64,000 nucleotides of DNA from NCBI RefSeq assembly GCF_036014015.1, contig NZ_CP107905.1:6696001-6760000 (forward strand), written 5' to 3'. This stretch comes from Streptomyces sp. NBC_00457 (GTDB lineage Bacteria > Actinomycetota > Actinomycetes > Streptomycetales > Streptomycetaceae). Shown piece after piece: positions 8,343-16,966 of the stretch (position 1 is its first letter; every line of letters begins with the position of its first letter). The translations under genes were made by a program, and so were the position numbers. The notes beneath the pieces are model-generated. The model was given only the letters and a program-made list of their open reading frames with translations, did not search any database and was not told the DNA's origin.

Positions 8343-9674
8343 ATGAGAAGTACGAGGGGCCGCGAACGGGTGGAGTGGATGGAACGTACCAAACCAGATG
8401 AACCGCGCGCGATGACGACGTTCAGCGCCGCGGACGAGGAGAAGCAGCGCGGGGTACGCCGTATGAAGCTCACCGCTGCCGGGCTGCTGCTGTTCGTGGC
8501 GGTGGTGTACGTCCTGGCCAAGTGGGCCGCGGGCGAGGGGGCCGGTCCCTGGGCGGGGTATGTCGCCGCGGCCGCCGAGGCGGGCATGGTCGGTGCGCTC
8601 GCCGACTGGTTCGCCGTGACCGCCCTCTTCCGGCGCCCGCTCGGGCTGCCCATTCCGCACACCGCGATCATCCCGACGAAGAAGGACCAGCTGGGCGTCT
8701 CCCTGGGGGAGTTCGTCGGCGAGAACTTCCTCTCCCAGGACGTCGTACGGCAGCGGCTGCGGGCCGTCGGGATCGGGAGCCGGCTGGGCGCGTGGCTCGC
8801 GGAACCGGAGCATGCCGACCGGGTGACGGCCGAGCTGTCGGCCGCTCTGCGGGGTGCGTTGACCGTGCTGCGGGACTCCGATGTGCAGGCCGTGGTGGGG
8901 GAGGCGATCACGCGGCGGGCCGATGCGCAGGAGATAGCGCCCGGTATCGGGAAGATGCTGGAGAAGGTCGTCGCCGACGGGGGGCACAGGCGGGTCGTCG
9001 ATCTTGTCGTCACGCGTGCGCACGACTGGCTCGTGCTGCATGACGAGCAGGTCATGGACGCGGTGGAGGGCGGGGCTCCCGGGTGGACGCCGCGGTTCGT
9101 CGACAAGAGGATCGGTGAGCGGGTCTACAAGGAGCTGCTGCGGTTCGTGACCGAGATGCGGGACATGCCGTCCCATCCGGCGCGGGGCGCGCTCGACCGG
9201 TTCCTCACCGACTTCGCGTCCGACCTCCAGTCCGACACGGACACGCGCGCGCGTGTCGAGCGGCTGAAGGGGGAGGTGCTCGGGCGGGGCGAGGTCCAGG
9301 ACCTGATCGCGTCCGCCTGGACCGCCGTACGCTCCATGATCGTCTCGGCGGCCGAGGACGAGCGCAGCGAGCTAAGGCTCCGGGTGCGGGCCTCGCTGCT
9401 GTCCCTCGGGGCGCGGATGGCGGACGAGTCCCGGCTGCAGGGCAAGGTCGACAGCTGGGTGGAGGGGGCCGCGGTGTACGTCGTCTCCACGTACCGCAAG
9501 GAGATCACCTCCCTGATCACCGACACGGTCGCCGGGTGGGACGCGGAGCACACGACGCGGAAGATCGAGGCGAACATCGGGCGCGATCTGCAGTTCATCC
9601 GGATCAACGGCACGGTGGTGGGGTCGTTGGCGGGGCTGCTGATCTACACGTTGACGCGGGTGGTCGGGGCGTGA
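8343..9674 (+). CDS. DUF445 family membrane protein
   Basis: The 443-residue protein has one hydrophobic helix near residue 45 (KLTAAGLLLFVAVVYVLAKW), then the DUF445 hallmark AAEAGMVGALADWFAVTALF with RRPLGLPIPHTAIIP, and a last hydrophobic helix (GSLAGLLIYTLTRVV). The long middle is alpha-helical. Function is unknown; the family is found in membranes of many bacteria. ATG at 8343 follows AGGAAGG at a proper distance. It is transcribed away from the SGNH hydrolase, leaving 190 bp for divergent promoters. Confidence 0.88.
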   Translation: MRSTRGRERVEWMERTKPDEPRAMTTFSAADEEKQRGVRRMKLTAAGLLLFVAVVYVLAKWAAGEGAGPWAGYVAAAAEAGMVGALADWFAVTALFRRPLGLPIPHTAIIPTKKDQLGVSLGEFVGENFLSQDVVRQRLRAVGIGSRLGAWLAEPEHADRVTAELSAALRGALTVLRDSDVQAVVGEAITRRADAQEIAPGIGKMLEKVVADGGHRRVVDLVVTRAHDWLVLHDEQVMDAVEGGAPGWTPRFVDKRIGERVYKELLRFVTEMRDMPSHPARGALDRFLTDFASDLQSDTDTRARVERLKGEVLGRGEVQDLIASAWTAVRSMIVSAAEDERSELRLRVRASLLSLGARMADESRLQGKVDSWVEGAAVYVVSTYRKEITSLITDTVAGWDAEHTTRKIEANIGRDLQFIRINGTVVGSLAGLLIYTLTRVVGA

Positions 9675-9702
9675 GCGCTCTGCTGGGTGTGCCGTGTTCC
9701 CC

Positions 9703-9719
9703 GCGCCCCTTTGGGGCGC
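9703..9719 (+). terminator. Hairpin after DUF445 gene
   Basis: A perfect 7-bp GC stem (GCGCCCC/GGGGCGC) with a TTT loop starts 28 bp after the DUF445 stop codon. This short form is a common intergenic terminator-like hairpin in Streptomyces. Confidence 0.65.
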
Positions 9720-9816
9720 TGCCGAACCGCAGCGGACTGCCCAGGCTCGTCTGAGCATGTACATCTGAGTACGCGTACTCTGTCGAACGCCGGTCCGGGG
9801 GAGAACCCTCGTATGC

Positions 9817-10272
9817 ATGACCGAGAAGACCGAAAAGCTGCTGAGCCCTCTGCGGACGGGCTCCTGGCCGGAACGCTGGCTGACCCGTGCGCTCGGCGCG
9901 GGGCTCGCTGCGGCGGCGTACCTGGTCTGCATCCCGTGGGACCTGCGCAACCGCGTCGAAACTCCGGGCTCTGTCAATGAGACGACGCCTGTGACGGGCG
10001 TGGGCGTGATCCTCCTGGCCGTCGCCCTGCTGCTCCTGGCGGCGTACTTCGGCCACCGCGACGACCTGGCCTGGCCCCTGCTCCTGGTCGCCGCCCCGCC
10101 CGTCACCCTGATGTACATCTCCCTGCGCACCCACCCCGGCCCCCCGGACGGCTTCGCCGGCGCCTGGCCCCTGGCCTGGGCCTTCTTCACCCTGGTCATA
10201 GCGGCGGGGGTACTGATCGCGGCGACGGTGGGCCGGGCGTTCCGCCGGGAGGCGGAGGACTGGGCGCTGTAG
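9817..10272 (+). CDS. Small integral membrane protein, unknown function
   Basis: The 151-residue protein has about four hydrophobic helices (near 27-42, 65-82, 90-105 and 120-138) and short charged ends. No enzyme or transporter motif is seen. A GGGGGAG sequence 15-20 bp upstream may be the ribosome site. It is flanked by the DUF445 terminator and, downstream, by copy B of the 79-bp repeat. I do not recognise the family. Confidence 0.75.
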   Translation: MTEKTEKLLSPLRTGSWPERWLTRALGAGLAAAAYLVCIPWDLRNRVETPGSVNETTPVTGVGVILLAVALLLLAAYFGHRDDLAWPLLLVAAPPVTLMYISLRTHPGPPDGFAGAWPLAWAFFTLVIAAGVLIAATVGRAFRREAEDWAL

Positions 10273-10274
10273 CT

Positions 10275-10353
10275 GCGGGCATGCGTGCCGCCTGGGGCGG
10301 CACGGGTGGGCGCAGGCGGCACCCCGTCAGCGCCGGGCCGCGCGACCCACCCC
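10275..10353 (-). repeat. 79-bp interspersed repeat, copy B
   Basis: This is the exact reverse complement of 6721-6799. It begins three bases after the stop codon of the small membrane protein gene and ends 24 bp before the end of the converging alginate-lyase-like gene, so it takes the place of a terminator. The internal GTGCCGCC/GGCGGCAC pairing could fold as RNA. Confidence 0.9.
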
Positions 10354-10376
10354 ACCCCAGCCACCGCGCCGGGTGC

Positions 10377-11855
10377 CTACTGGCTCCGCCGGACCCGGTC
10401 ACGCCGACGCATGAACAGCACGCCCCCGGCAACCGCGGCGACCCCCGCCGCGGCGGTCCAGCCGACGACCTCGTTGGAGCCCGTGGCCGCGAGATCCCCG
10501 TCGGAGGAGACAGACGACGCGGATGACGGGGCCGATCCCTGCGGTCGGGGATCCGAGCCACCCGCGGGAGCAGACGCGGAAGGGGACGCGGAAGTGGACG
10601 CCGTAGCCGACGGACTCGGGGACGCCGACGTGTCCTCGGACCTGTCCCGCGTGAACGCCAACGTACCGAAGCCCAGTTGGTCGAACCCCCCGCTGTTGGG
10701 CCCGTAGTCCCCGCCACCACCCTCCGGCGCGGACTTCGCGGCGGCCTGGGTGAGGTAGGACGCGGACATGCCCCGCCGCTTGGTGTAGTGGTTGGCGATC
10801 ATCGCCCAGATCGGACGGGTCGACGCGGGATCGACGGGCGCGGCCTCAGTCACGGTCTCACGGCCCGACCACCCGTTGATGGCCCCCTTGTCCCGCGTGT
10901 TCGCGGTGTAGGGAACGTCGCCGCCCATGCTCCACTTGGCCACGTACTGCGCGCCCTTGAAGAACCGGTTGTCGTCGTAGCCGTACAGGTCGATCCCCTG
11001 GTTCCACGCCATCTCGCAGAACGTGCCCATCAGGCCGACACCGAGCAGTGCGTGCCCCTGGTCGCGGCCCGCCTCCAGCCACTCTGCGAGTCCGTCGTCG
11101 TACACGACGGGGATGGCGTTCTTGATGGAGCCGAGCCCCTCGCCGTGCTTGAAGTACTCGACGGCGCAGGCGACTTGGGCCTTGTCGTCGCAGAAGAGGC
11201 CGGTGGCCAGGACGCAGCACATGGCGGTGAGGTCCCAGTTGGTCCAGTAGTTGGAGATGACGGCGCCGTTGTGCCGGACCAGGAAGTCGTCGCTGACCGT
11301 TCCGAAGACGGTGGACAGCATCTCCTGGGCCCGGGCGAGCTCGAAGTCGGGGTGGTCGCGGACGAGTTCGGCGGCGTTGGCGAACTGGTAGCCGTAGAGG
11401 CCGGCGGCCAGGAAGCGGTCGGCGTTGCCCCCGAGCGCGGTGAGCTCGGCCGACCAGGCGTTCAGGATCGCCACGGCGGTGTCGAGGTGGGCTTCGTCGC
11501 CGCTGATGTGGCCGCGCAGGGCGTTCTGGTAGGCGGCGTGGATGTCGTTGTAGAGGGTCACGTAGTTCTGGCCCTCGCCGCCCCGGATGACCGTGGCCTG
11601 CGGGTTGGCCGTCCAGCCGCTCTGCGCGTGGCGGTTGGCGGTCAGCTTGGCGAACCCGGCGGTGTAGGGCGCGGCGCCCGCCTTCACCTTGGCCGCCATA
11701 CGGGCCAGGTCGGTACGGGTGTGCAGGAGGCCGGGGTGCGCGTAGGCGCCGGCCGCCGCTGCGGGGGTGGGGATCGCGGCCGTACCGATACCGACCGCTC
11801 CGGCTGCCACGCCCGTGGCCTTGAGCATGCTCCGGCGGCTGATCTGTCGTGTCAC
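10377..11855 (-). CDS. Tat-exported alginate-lyase-family protein with LAATG cell-wall sorting signal
   Basis: The 492-residue protein has a Tat-like signal (RQISRRSMLKATGVAAGAVG), then an all-helical alginate lyase fold of the PF05426 type over residues 40-390. A Ser/Ala/Pro linker follows, then LAATG, a hydrophobic helix and a basic tail (MRRRDRVRRSQ). LAxTG is the signal used by class E sortases, so the protein is probably attached to peptidoglycan. It likely degrades a uronate polymer, but the substrate is uncertain. GTG at 11855 is preferred: GAGGA lies nine bases ahead, while the ATG at 11864 abuts it. Confidence 0.82.
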   Translation of the reverse strand: MTRQISRRSMLKATGVAAGAVGIGTAAIPTPAAAAGAYAHPGLLHTRTDLARMAAKVKAGAAPYTAGFAKLTANRHAQSGWTANPQATVIRGGEGQNYVTLYNDIHAAYQNALRGHISGDEAHLDTAVAILNAWSAELTALGGNADRFLAAGLYGYQFANAAELVRDHPDFELARAQEMLSTVFGTVSDDFLVRHNGAVISNYWTNWDLTAMCCVLATGLFCDDKAQVACAVEYFKHGEGLGSIKNAIPVVYDDGLAEWLEAGRDQGHALLGVGLMGTFCEMAWNQGIDLYGYDDNRFFKGAQYVAKWSMGGDVPYTANTRDKGAINGWSGRETVTEAAPVDPASTRPIWAMIANHYTKRRGMSASYLTQAAAKSAPEGGGGDYGPNSGGFDQLGFGTLAFTRDRSEDTSASPSPSATASTSASPSASAPAGGSDPRPQGSAPSSASSVSSDGDLAATGSNEVVGWTAAAGVAAVAGGVLFMRRRDRVRRSQ

Positions 11856-11956
11856 GTGACTCATTCCTCGCGTGCCTGCGGCTGGGGACGGTCCGGAGAC
11901 GGGAGGAGACTGTGGGGAATAACAGAAAACCGACGCCGATGAGGAGCCAGCGTCCG

Positions 11957-12316
11957 ATGACCATTCGCAGGATCGTCCCCAACGTGCAGGTCGCGTCCGA
12001 GGAAGCGATGAAGGCCGGCGGTGATTTCTACGGGCTTCTCGGCTTCGAGGAGGTCATGAACATGGGCTGGGTGGTGACGCTCGCGTCCCCCGCCAACCCC
12101 ACCGCCCAGATCAGCCTCTTCACCGAGGAGCGCACCGCACCCGTCGTCTCCGACCTGAGCGTGGAGGTGGACGACGTCGACGCGGTGTACGCGCGCGTGG
12201 CGGCCTCGGGCGCGGAGATCGTACGGGAGCCGCGGGACGAGGAGTGGGGCGTACGACGCTTCTTCGTCCGGGATCCGAACGGGCGGGTAGTGAATGTACT
12301 GAGTCACCAGGCCTAG
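11957..12316 (+). CDS. VOC superfamily protein (glyoxalase/bleomycin-resistance fold)
   Basis: The 119-residue single-module VOC protein shows IVPNVQV at the first strand, FYGLLGFEEV, the DLSVEVDDVDAVYARV segment and the closing VRRFFVRDPNGRVVNVL. The fold usually binds a metal or small molecule as a dimer; no specific substrate can be assigned. ATG at 11957 follows GAGGAG ten bases upstream. It lies between the alginate-lyase-like gene (divergent) and the alpha-galactosidase, with 42 bp to the latter, and may be read with it. Confidence 0.85.
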   Translation: MTIRRIVPNVQVASEEAMKAGGDFYGLLGFEEVMNMGWVVTLASPANPTAQISLFTEERTAPVVSDLSVEVDDVDAVYARVAASGAEIVREPRDEEWGVRRFFVRDPNGRVVNVLSHQA

Positions 12317-12358
12317 CCACCTTCACCGACGTCGCACCCGCTCAGGAGCCCTTCACCC

Positions 12359-13651
12359 ATGACCCACCCCGCACGCCGCCCCCTCCCCGACCGCGCCCTG
12401 CGCCCCCCGATGGGCTGGAACAGCTGGGACTGCTACGGCACCACCGTCACCGAGGAAGAGGTCCTCGCCAACGCGGAGTTCATGCGCGAGCACCTGCTGC
12501 CGCACGGCTGGGACACCGTCGTCGTGGACATCCAGTGGTACGAGCCCACAGCCCGCGCCCACGGCTACAACCCCGACGCCCCCCTCGTCCTCGACGCCCA
12601 CGGCCGTCAACTCCCCGCCCCGAACCGGTTCCCGTCCGCGGCCGGCGGCGCCGGATTCGGGCCGCTCGCCGAGCGCGTGCACCGCCTGGGCCTGCGTTTC
12701 GGCCTGCACATCATGCGCGGCATCCCGCGCCGCGCCGTCGCCGCCCGGCTGCCCGTCGCGGGCACCGGCTTCACCGCCGACGAGATCGCCGACACCGGCT
12801 CCGTATGCCCGTGGAACAGCGACAACTACGGCCTCGATCACGACCACCCGGGCGCCCAGGCGTACTACGACAGCCAGGTCGCCCAATTCGCCCGCTGGGG
12901 CGTCGACTTCATCAAGGCCGACGACATGCTCTTCCCGTACCACGAGCGGGAGATCTCCGCCTACGCCGAGGCCATCGCCCGCAGCGGCCGGCCCATTGAG
13001 CTGAGCCTGTCACCCGGTACGGACGTCTCCCTCGCCCACCTCGGCCATCTGCGGGAGACGGCCACGATGTGGCGTGTCTGCGACGACCTGTGGGACCGGT
13101 GGGAGGACGTGGAGGCGCAGTTCGGCCGGATGGCCAGGTGGGCACCCTGGCAGGACGAACGCGGCTGGGCCGACGCCGACATGCTGCCGCTCGGCCGCGT
13201 CGGCATCCGGGCCGAGCGGGGCGAGGACCGCCTGTGCCGTCTCACCCGCGACGAGCAGATCAGCCTGCTGAGCCTGTGGCTGATCTCCCGGTCCCCGCTG
13301 ATGATGGGCGGCGATCTGCCCACCAGCCCGGCTCAGACCATCGCCCTGCTCACGAACGACGAGGCGCTCGACGTCCTGTGGCACAGCAGGGGCAACCGCG
13401 AGGTGCTGCGGGAGAGGGACCTCGTGCTGTGGACCGCCGACGACACCGACGGACGTACGCGCTACGCGGCCGTGTTCTCGCTGGCCGACAGCCCCGAGAA
13501 GGTCACCGTGCCGCTCGGCTCCATAGGCGCCCGGCCCGGCGACCGCATCCGCGAACTGTGGACCCACACGGACATCACCCACGACGGCCACAGCCTCCAC
13601 GCGGAGCTGCCGGCACATGGCTCGGCCCTGTACCGCCTCACCCCACCGTGA
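12359..13651 (+). CDS. Glycoside hydrolase family 27 alpha-galactosidase
   Basis: The 430-residue cytoplasmic enzyme (no signal peptide) begins its barrel with PPMGWNSWDCYG. The nucleophile Asp is in GVDFIKADD (about D188) and the acid/base Asp in WRVCDDLWDRW (about D242); SPLMMGGDL near residue 320 is another family landmark. A beta-sandwich domain ends the protein. It should remove alpha-linked galactose (or L-arabinopyranose/N-acetylgalactosamine in related members) from imported oligosaccharides. AGGAG lies upstream of the ATG. With the alginate-lyase-like and pectate lyase genes nearby, it suggests use of plant or algal polysaccharides. Confidence 0.9.
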   Translation: MTHPARRPLPDRALRPPMGWNSWDCYGTTVTEEEVLANAEFMREHLLPHGWDTVVVDIQWYEPTARAHGYNPDAPLVLDAHGRQLPAPNRFPSAAGGAGFGPLAERVHRLGLRFGLHIMRGIPRRAVAARLPVAGTGFTADEIADTGSVCPWNSDNYGLDHDHPGAQAYYDSQVAQFARWGVDFIKADDMLFPYHEREISAYAEAIARSGRPIELSLSPGTDVSLAHLGHLRETATMWRVCDDLWDRWEDVEAQFGRMARWAPWQDERGWADADMLPLGRVGIRAERGEDRLCRLTRDEQISLLSLWLISRSPLMMGGDLPTSPAQTIALLTNDEALDVLWHSRGNREVLRERDLVLWTADDTDGRTRYAAVFSLADSPEKVTVPLGSIGARPGDRIRELWTHTDITHDGHSLHAELPAHGSALYRLTPP

Positions 13652-13652
13652 C

Positions 13653-13955
13653 TCAGCCCCGCCGGTCCGCGACCGCCCACGAGGCGAGGGCCACGGCCCC
13701 CGCGACGCCGAAGACGGCGGGCCAGGCGCCCACCTTCTTCGCGAGCGGGTGGGAACCGGCGAAACCGGCGACATACGCGGCCGTCAGCGCGCCGGCGGCC
13801 TTCCCGCCGGCCTGCTGCCGCCACTGCCGGGCGGCCGCGGCCCCCGCGACGGCCAGCACCGCACCGCCGAGCTCCCGCTTCTTGGTCCACCGCGCCACGC
13901 CGTACCCGCCGACGAGCCCGCTCGCGGCGACCACCGCACTGGGAACCTTCGCCAT
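13653..13955 (-). CDS. Small hydrophobic protein, unknown function
   Basis: The 100-residue protein is rich in Ala/Gly with two or three weak membrane helices. It starts AKVPSAVVAASGLVGGYGV and ends with ASWAVADRRG. The ATG at 13955 has GGAGG five bases upstream, which argues for a real gene. It converges on the alpha-galactosidase gene with one base between the stops. I do not recognise a characterised family. Confidence 0.7.
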   Translation of the reverse strand: MAKVPSAVVAASGLVGGYGVARWTKKRELGGAVLAVAGAAAARQWRQQAGGKAAGALTAAYVAGFAGSHPLAKKVGAWPAVFGVAGAVALASWAVADRRG

Positions 13956-14043
13956 GCCTGCCTCCAACCGCCCAACCGCTCACGACCGATATGCAGCGAG
14001 GCTAACCCGCACGCTGCGTGAATACGTGAACCTGAGTCGAGGC

Positions 14044-14072
14044 TTGTCAAGTTTTCTCCCGGGAGCTATATA
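14044..14072 (+). promoter_or_regulatory. Sigma70-type promoter of the hsp20 gene
   Basis: TTGTCA (14044-14049) and TATATA (14067-14072) are separated by exactly 17 bp, close to the housekeeping consensus and unusual in this high-GC DNA. The -35 lies within a CTTGTCAAG palindrome (14043-14051), and TCCCGGGA lies in the spacer; either may be a heat-shock repressor site. It sits 50 bp ahead of the Hsp20 start. Confidence 0.7.
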
Positions 14073-14121
14073 AGAAGCCGTAGGGCATCGCACCCGCAGC
14101 GCCTGATGAGAGGAGTGACCC

Positions 14122-14541
14122 GTGATGCTCATGCGCACCGACCCCTTCCGCGAGTTCGATCGCCTCGCGCAGCAGGTCTTCGGTGACAGCCGCCCCGCGA
14201 CGGCGATGGACGCCTACCGTTCCGGGGACGACTTCATCGTCCACTTCGACCTGCCCGGCATCGACCCGGAGACGATCGAGCTGGACGTCGAACGCAACGT
14301 CCTGAACGTCCGCGCCGAGCGCCGTTCTCCCGCCCCCGAGGGTGCGGAGATGCTGGTCGCCGAGCGTTCCACGGGCACCTTCAGCCGCCAGTTGTTCCTC
14401 GGTGACACCCTCGACACGGAACGCATCGCCGCCTCGTACGACGCCGGCGTGCTCACCCTGCAGATCCCGGTCGCCGAACAGGCCAAGCCGCGCCGCATCC
14501 AGATCAGCGGCGGCAGCGATCGGAAGCAGCTGAAGAGCTGA
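14122..14541 (+). CDS. Hsp20/alpha-crystallin small heat-shock protein
   Basis: The 139-residue chaperone holds unfolded proteins and prevents aggregation in the cytoplasm. The alpha-crystallin domain spans residues 30-130: [21 protein letters not shown], then the conserved [14 protein letters not shown] near the end. AGGAG is six bases before the GTG; ATG codons 3 and 9 bases further in are alternatives. A strong promoter with palindromes lies upstream, fitting heat-induced expression. A DUF2267 gene follows, perhaps in the same transcript. Confidence 0.93.
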   Translation: MMLMRTDPFREFDRLAQQVFGDSRPATAMDAYRSGDDFIVHFDLPGIDPETIELDVERNVLNVRAERRSPAPEGAEMLVAERSTGTFSRQLFLGDTLDTERIAASYDAGVLTLQIPVAEQAKPRRIQISGGSDRKQLKS

Positions 14542-14587
14542 CCGGACCGTGATCAGGAGCCGCCCGTCCCCCGGAGGAGCCCCCACG

Positions 14588-15091
14588 ATGAGCGTGACGT
14601 CGGTACCCAGCCTGACGATTCCGAGAACGACCCTGCCCGCCACGACCACCATGAAGGGAGATGACCGACACCGCAGGGAAGAGCACCGCAGCCCCGCATG
14701 GCGTGAACTGATCGACCAGGTACGGGAAGCCGGCCAGTACCCGACGACCGCGGAAGCGGAACGCGTCACCCGCATCGTCCTCTCCGCCCTCGGCGGCCAC
14801 GTCATCGGCGACGAACGCGTCGACCTCGCCCGGGCCCTCCCCGAGGAAGCCGCCCGGGTGGTCGCCTCCCAGATCCCGGTCACGCGCCCGCTCACGGCGG
14901 CGGAGTTCGTGGAGTCGGTGGCGGCCCGCATAGAGGGAGCGACCCCGGCGACGGCCCGCTGGGACGTGAGCTCGGTCCTGAGCGTGCTGCCGCGGCAGAC
15001 CGGTGAGGACCTGGCCGACCGCATCGTCAGCCACCTCCCGCCGGGCTACGCCCTGTTGTTCGGCAGGGCGGATCTGACACCGCAGGACTGA
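14588..15091 (+). CDS. DUF2267 domain protein
   Basis: The 167-residue protein has a disordered N-terminus of about 35 residues and then a DUF2267 module: LIDQVREAGQYPTTAEAERVTRIVLSAL..., ALPEEAARVVASQIP and LPRQTGEDLADRIVSHLPPGY. The function of the domain is unknown. GGAGGAG eight bases ahead of the ATG fixes the start. It lies 46 bp after hsp20 on the same strand, so it could be part of the stress response. Confidence 0.82.
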   Translation: MSVTSVPSLTIPRTTLPATTTMKGDDRHRREEHRSPAWRELIDQVREAGQYPTTAEAERVTRIVLSALGGHVIGDERVDLARALPEEAARVVASQIPVTRPLTAAEFVESVAARIEGATPATARWDVSSVLSVLPRQTGEDLADRIVSHLPPGYALLFGRADLTPQD

Positions 15092-15131
15092 CGGATCCGA
15101 AAGGAAAGAGGAAAGGAACAGAGGAACCCGT

Positions 15132-15920
15132 TTGACGACGCTCACCACCCCGGACGGCACCCGCATCGCCTACCGCGACCACAGCCCGTCGCCCGCCCCG
15201 CAGGCCCCCGGCCCCGTGCTCCTCCTGCACGGCCTCGCGGGTCACATGGGCGAGTGGGACGACCTGGCGCGGCGGCTGCTGGACGAGGGCCGCCGGGTGG
15301 TGGCGTACGACGCCCGGGGCCATGGCGCGAGCACGCGCCGCCCGCCGACGATGAGCCGGGCGGCCTGCGTCGCGGACGCCGTGGCCCTGGTCGAGGAGCT
15401 GTCCCTGGCTCCCGTGACCCTGATCGGCCAGTCCCTGGGCGGACATACGGCCCTGCTGCTGGCCGCCGCGCACCCCGCCCTCGTGCAGTCCCTGATCCTC
15501 ATCGAGGCGGGCCCGGGCGGCCCGAACCCGGACCTGCCCTCCCGTATCGCGGCCTGGGTGGACAGCTGGCCGACGCCGTTCCGCTCGCCGGCCGCGGCCC
15601 AGGCGTTCTTCGGTCATGAGGCGTGGGCGGCGAACGTGGAGGAACGGGAGGACGGCTGGTACCCGAGGGTCGACCGCGACACAATGATCGCGGCCGTGAC
15701 GGAACTGGCCGCGCACGACTACTGGGACGACTGGACCAGGATCACCTGCCCGGCGCTCGTGATCCGAGGAGCGGACGGCACGATGCCCGAGCGCGACCAC
15801 AGGGACATGCGGGCCCGCCGCCCGACCCGTACGGCCCTCGAAGTGATCCCGGCCGCGGCTCACGACGTACATCTGGACCAGCCGGAACGCCTGCACGCAG
15901 CCGTGCGTGCTTTTCTCTGA
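15132..15920 (+). CDS. Alpha/beta hydrolase
   Basis: The 262-residue cytoplasmic hydrolase has oxyanion motif LLLHGLAGHMGEW, the strand VVAYDARGHGAS, nucleophile elbow GQSLGG (Ser101), an Asp late in the core (IRGADGTMPERD) and the catalytic His in AAHDVHLDQPE. It probably cleaves an ester, lactone or amide; the substrate is unknown. The start is a TTG with GAGGAA five bases upstream, a less common initiation codon. The inositol monophosphatase-like gene begins 17 bp after it, so the pair may be an operon. Confidence 0.88.
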   Translation: MTTLTTPDGTRIAYRDHSPSPAPQAPGPVLLLHGLAGHMGEWDDLARRLLDEGRRVVAYDARGHGASTRRPPTMSRAACVADAVALVEELSLAPVTLIGQSLGGHTALLLAAAHPALVQSLILIEAGPGGPNPDLPSRIAAWVDSWPTPFRSPAAAQAFFGHEAWAANVEEREDGWYPRVDRDTMIAAVTELAAHDYWDDWTRITCPALVIRGADGTMPERDHRDMRARRPTRTALEVIPAAAHDVHLDQPERLHAAVRAFL

Positions 15921-15937
15921 AGAACAGCGAGCGAACC

Positions 15938-16729
15938 GTGACCGATGACCTCGACCGCGCCCTGACCGTCGCGACCCGGCTGGCCGAGTGGGCGTCGGAG
16001 ATGATCCGCCGGCCGCGTGGCGCGGCGGACGGTCCCGTGCGGGAGAAGGCGAGCCCCGCCGACATCGTCACGGACACGGACGAGGAGATCGAGACGTACG
16101 TACGATCGCTGCTGCGCGCGAAGTTCCCCTCCTACGGCATCGAGGGCGAGGAACACGGCGTCCATGAGGGCGCATCCGACGCCCCGCGCTGGGTGATCGA
16201 CCCGGTCGACGGTACGACGAACTACGCGCACGGCATCGGTTGGTGCTCCTTCTCTCTGGGCCTGGCCGCACCCGACGGCAGCCCCCTCCTGGGCGTCGTG
16301 GCCGATCCGTGGCGCCGCGAGATCTTCACGGCGGCCCGCGGCAGGGGCGCCCACCTGAACGGCGCCCCCACCCACGCCGCGGACCACACCACCCTCACCG
16401 GCCATGTCTTCCTCACCGAGTGGGCCGCCCACGCGCACTGGCCCGGCATGGACGCCCTCCTCGCCGAACTCGCCGCCCGCCACTGCACGGTCCGCGTCAT
16501 GGGCTCCACCGCCCTCTCCCTGGCCCAGGTCGCCGCGGGCCGCGCCTCCGCCACCGCGATCGGCGAGTTCCACCCCGTGGACAGCCTCCCGGCCCTCCTC
16601 ATCGCCACGGAGGCGGGCGCGGTGGCGCTGCCGCAACTCCCGGCGTACGACGAGCCGTTGCTGCTGACGGCGCCCGGAGTGGCGGGCGAGGTGGCGGAGT
16701 TGTGGCGGGCGACTGTACGACCGGCCTGA
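15938..16729 (+). CDS. Inositol monophosphatase family phosphatase
   Basis: The 263-residue enzyme belongs to the Mg2+-dependent sugar/inositol phosphatase fold. Metal-binding motifs are visible: KASPADIVTDTDEEIE, the Glu in GIEGEEHG (about 70) and WVIDPVDGTTNYAHG (about 85-99). The third motif, usually containing WD, reads HPVDSLPALLIATEAGA, so the Trp is replaced while the Asp stays. The substrate may be inositol phosphate, histidinol phosphate or a nucleotide. GTG at 15938 has only a weak ribosome site and may depend on coupling to the hydrolase gene. Confidence 0.88.
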   Translation: MTDDLDRALTVATRLAEWASEMIRRPRGAADGPVREKASPADIVTDTDEEIETYVRSLLRAKFPSYGIEGEEHGVHEGASDAPRWVIDPVDGTTNYAHGIGWCSFSLGLAAPDGSPLLGVVADPWRREIFTAARGRGAHLNGAPTHAADHTTLTGHVFLTEWAAHAHWPGMDALLAELAARHCTVRVMGSTALSLAQVAAGRASATAIGEFHPVDSLPALLIATEAGAVALPQLPAYDEPLLLTAPGVAGEVAELWRATVRPA

Positions 16730-16966
16730 GTGATCCGCGGCTCCAGAACTCACCTCGGCGCAAAGAATCGGCGCGTAAAAGAATCTCGCCCCCACGGCAA
16801 CCCTTCCCCCTCCGGCGGCAACACAAGGGCGGAAGCGGTCCAAGAGGCAGCTGATGCGGCAGGAGCGGCACAGGAGCGGCATCCCATGCGGCAGAGGGCA
16901 ACGCACGGCTGTCTTGGCGGGCCGCTTCCGCCCTCCGACATTCCGAACCCGAACGAGAGCGACGAC

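Noticed and set aside
8343..8380. Later ATG (8379) as the start of the DUF445 gene
   Set aside because: AGGAAGG is well placed for the ATG at 8343 but too far from the later codon.
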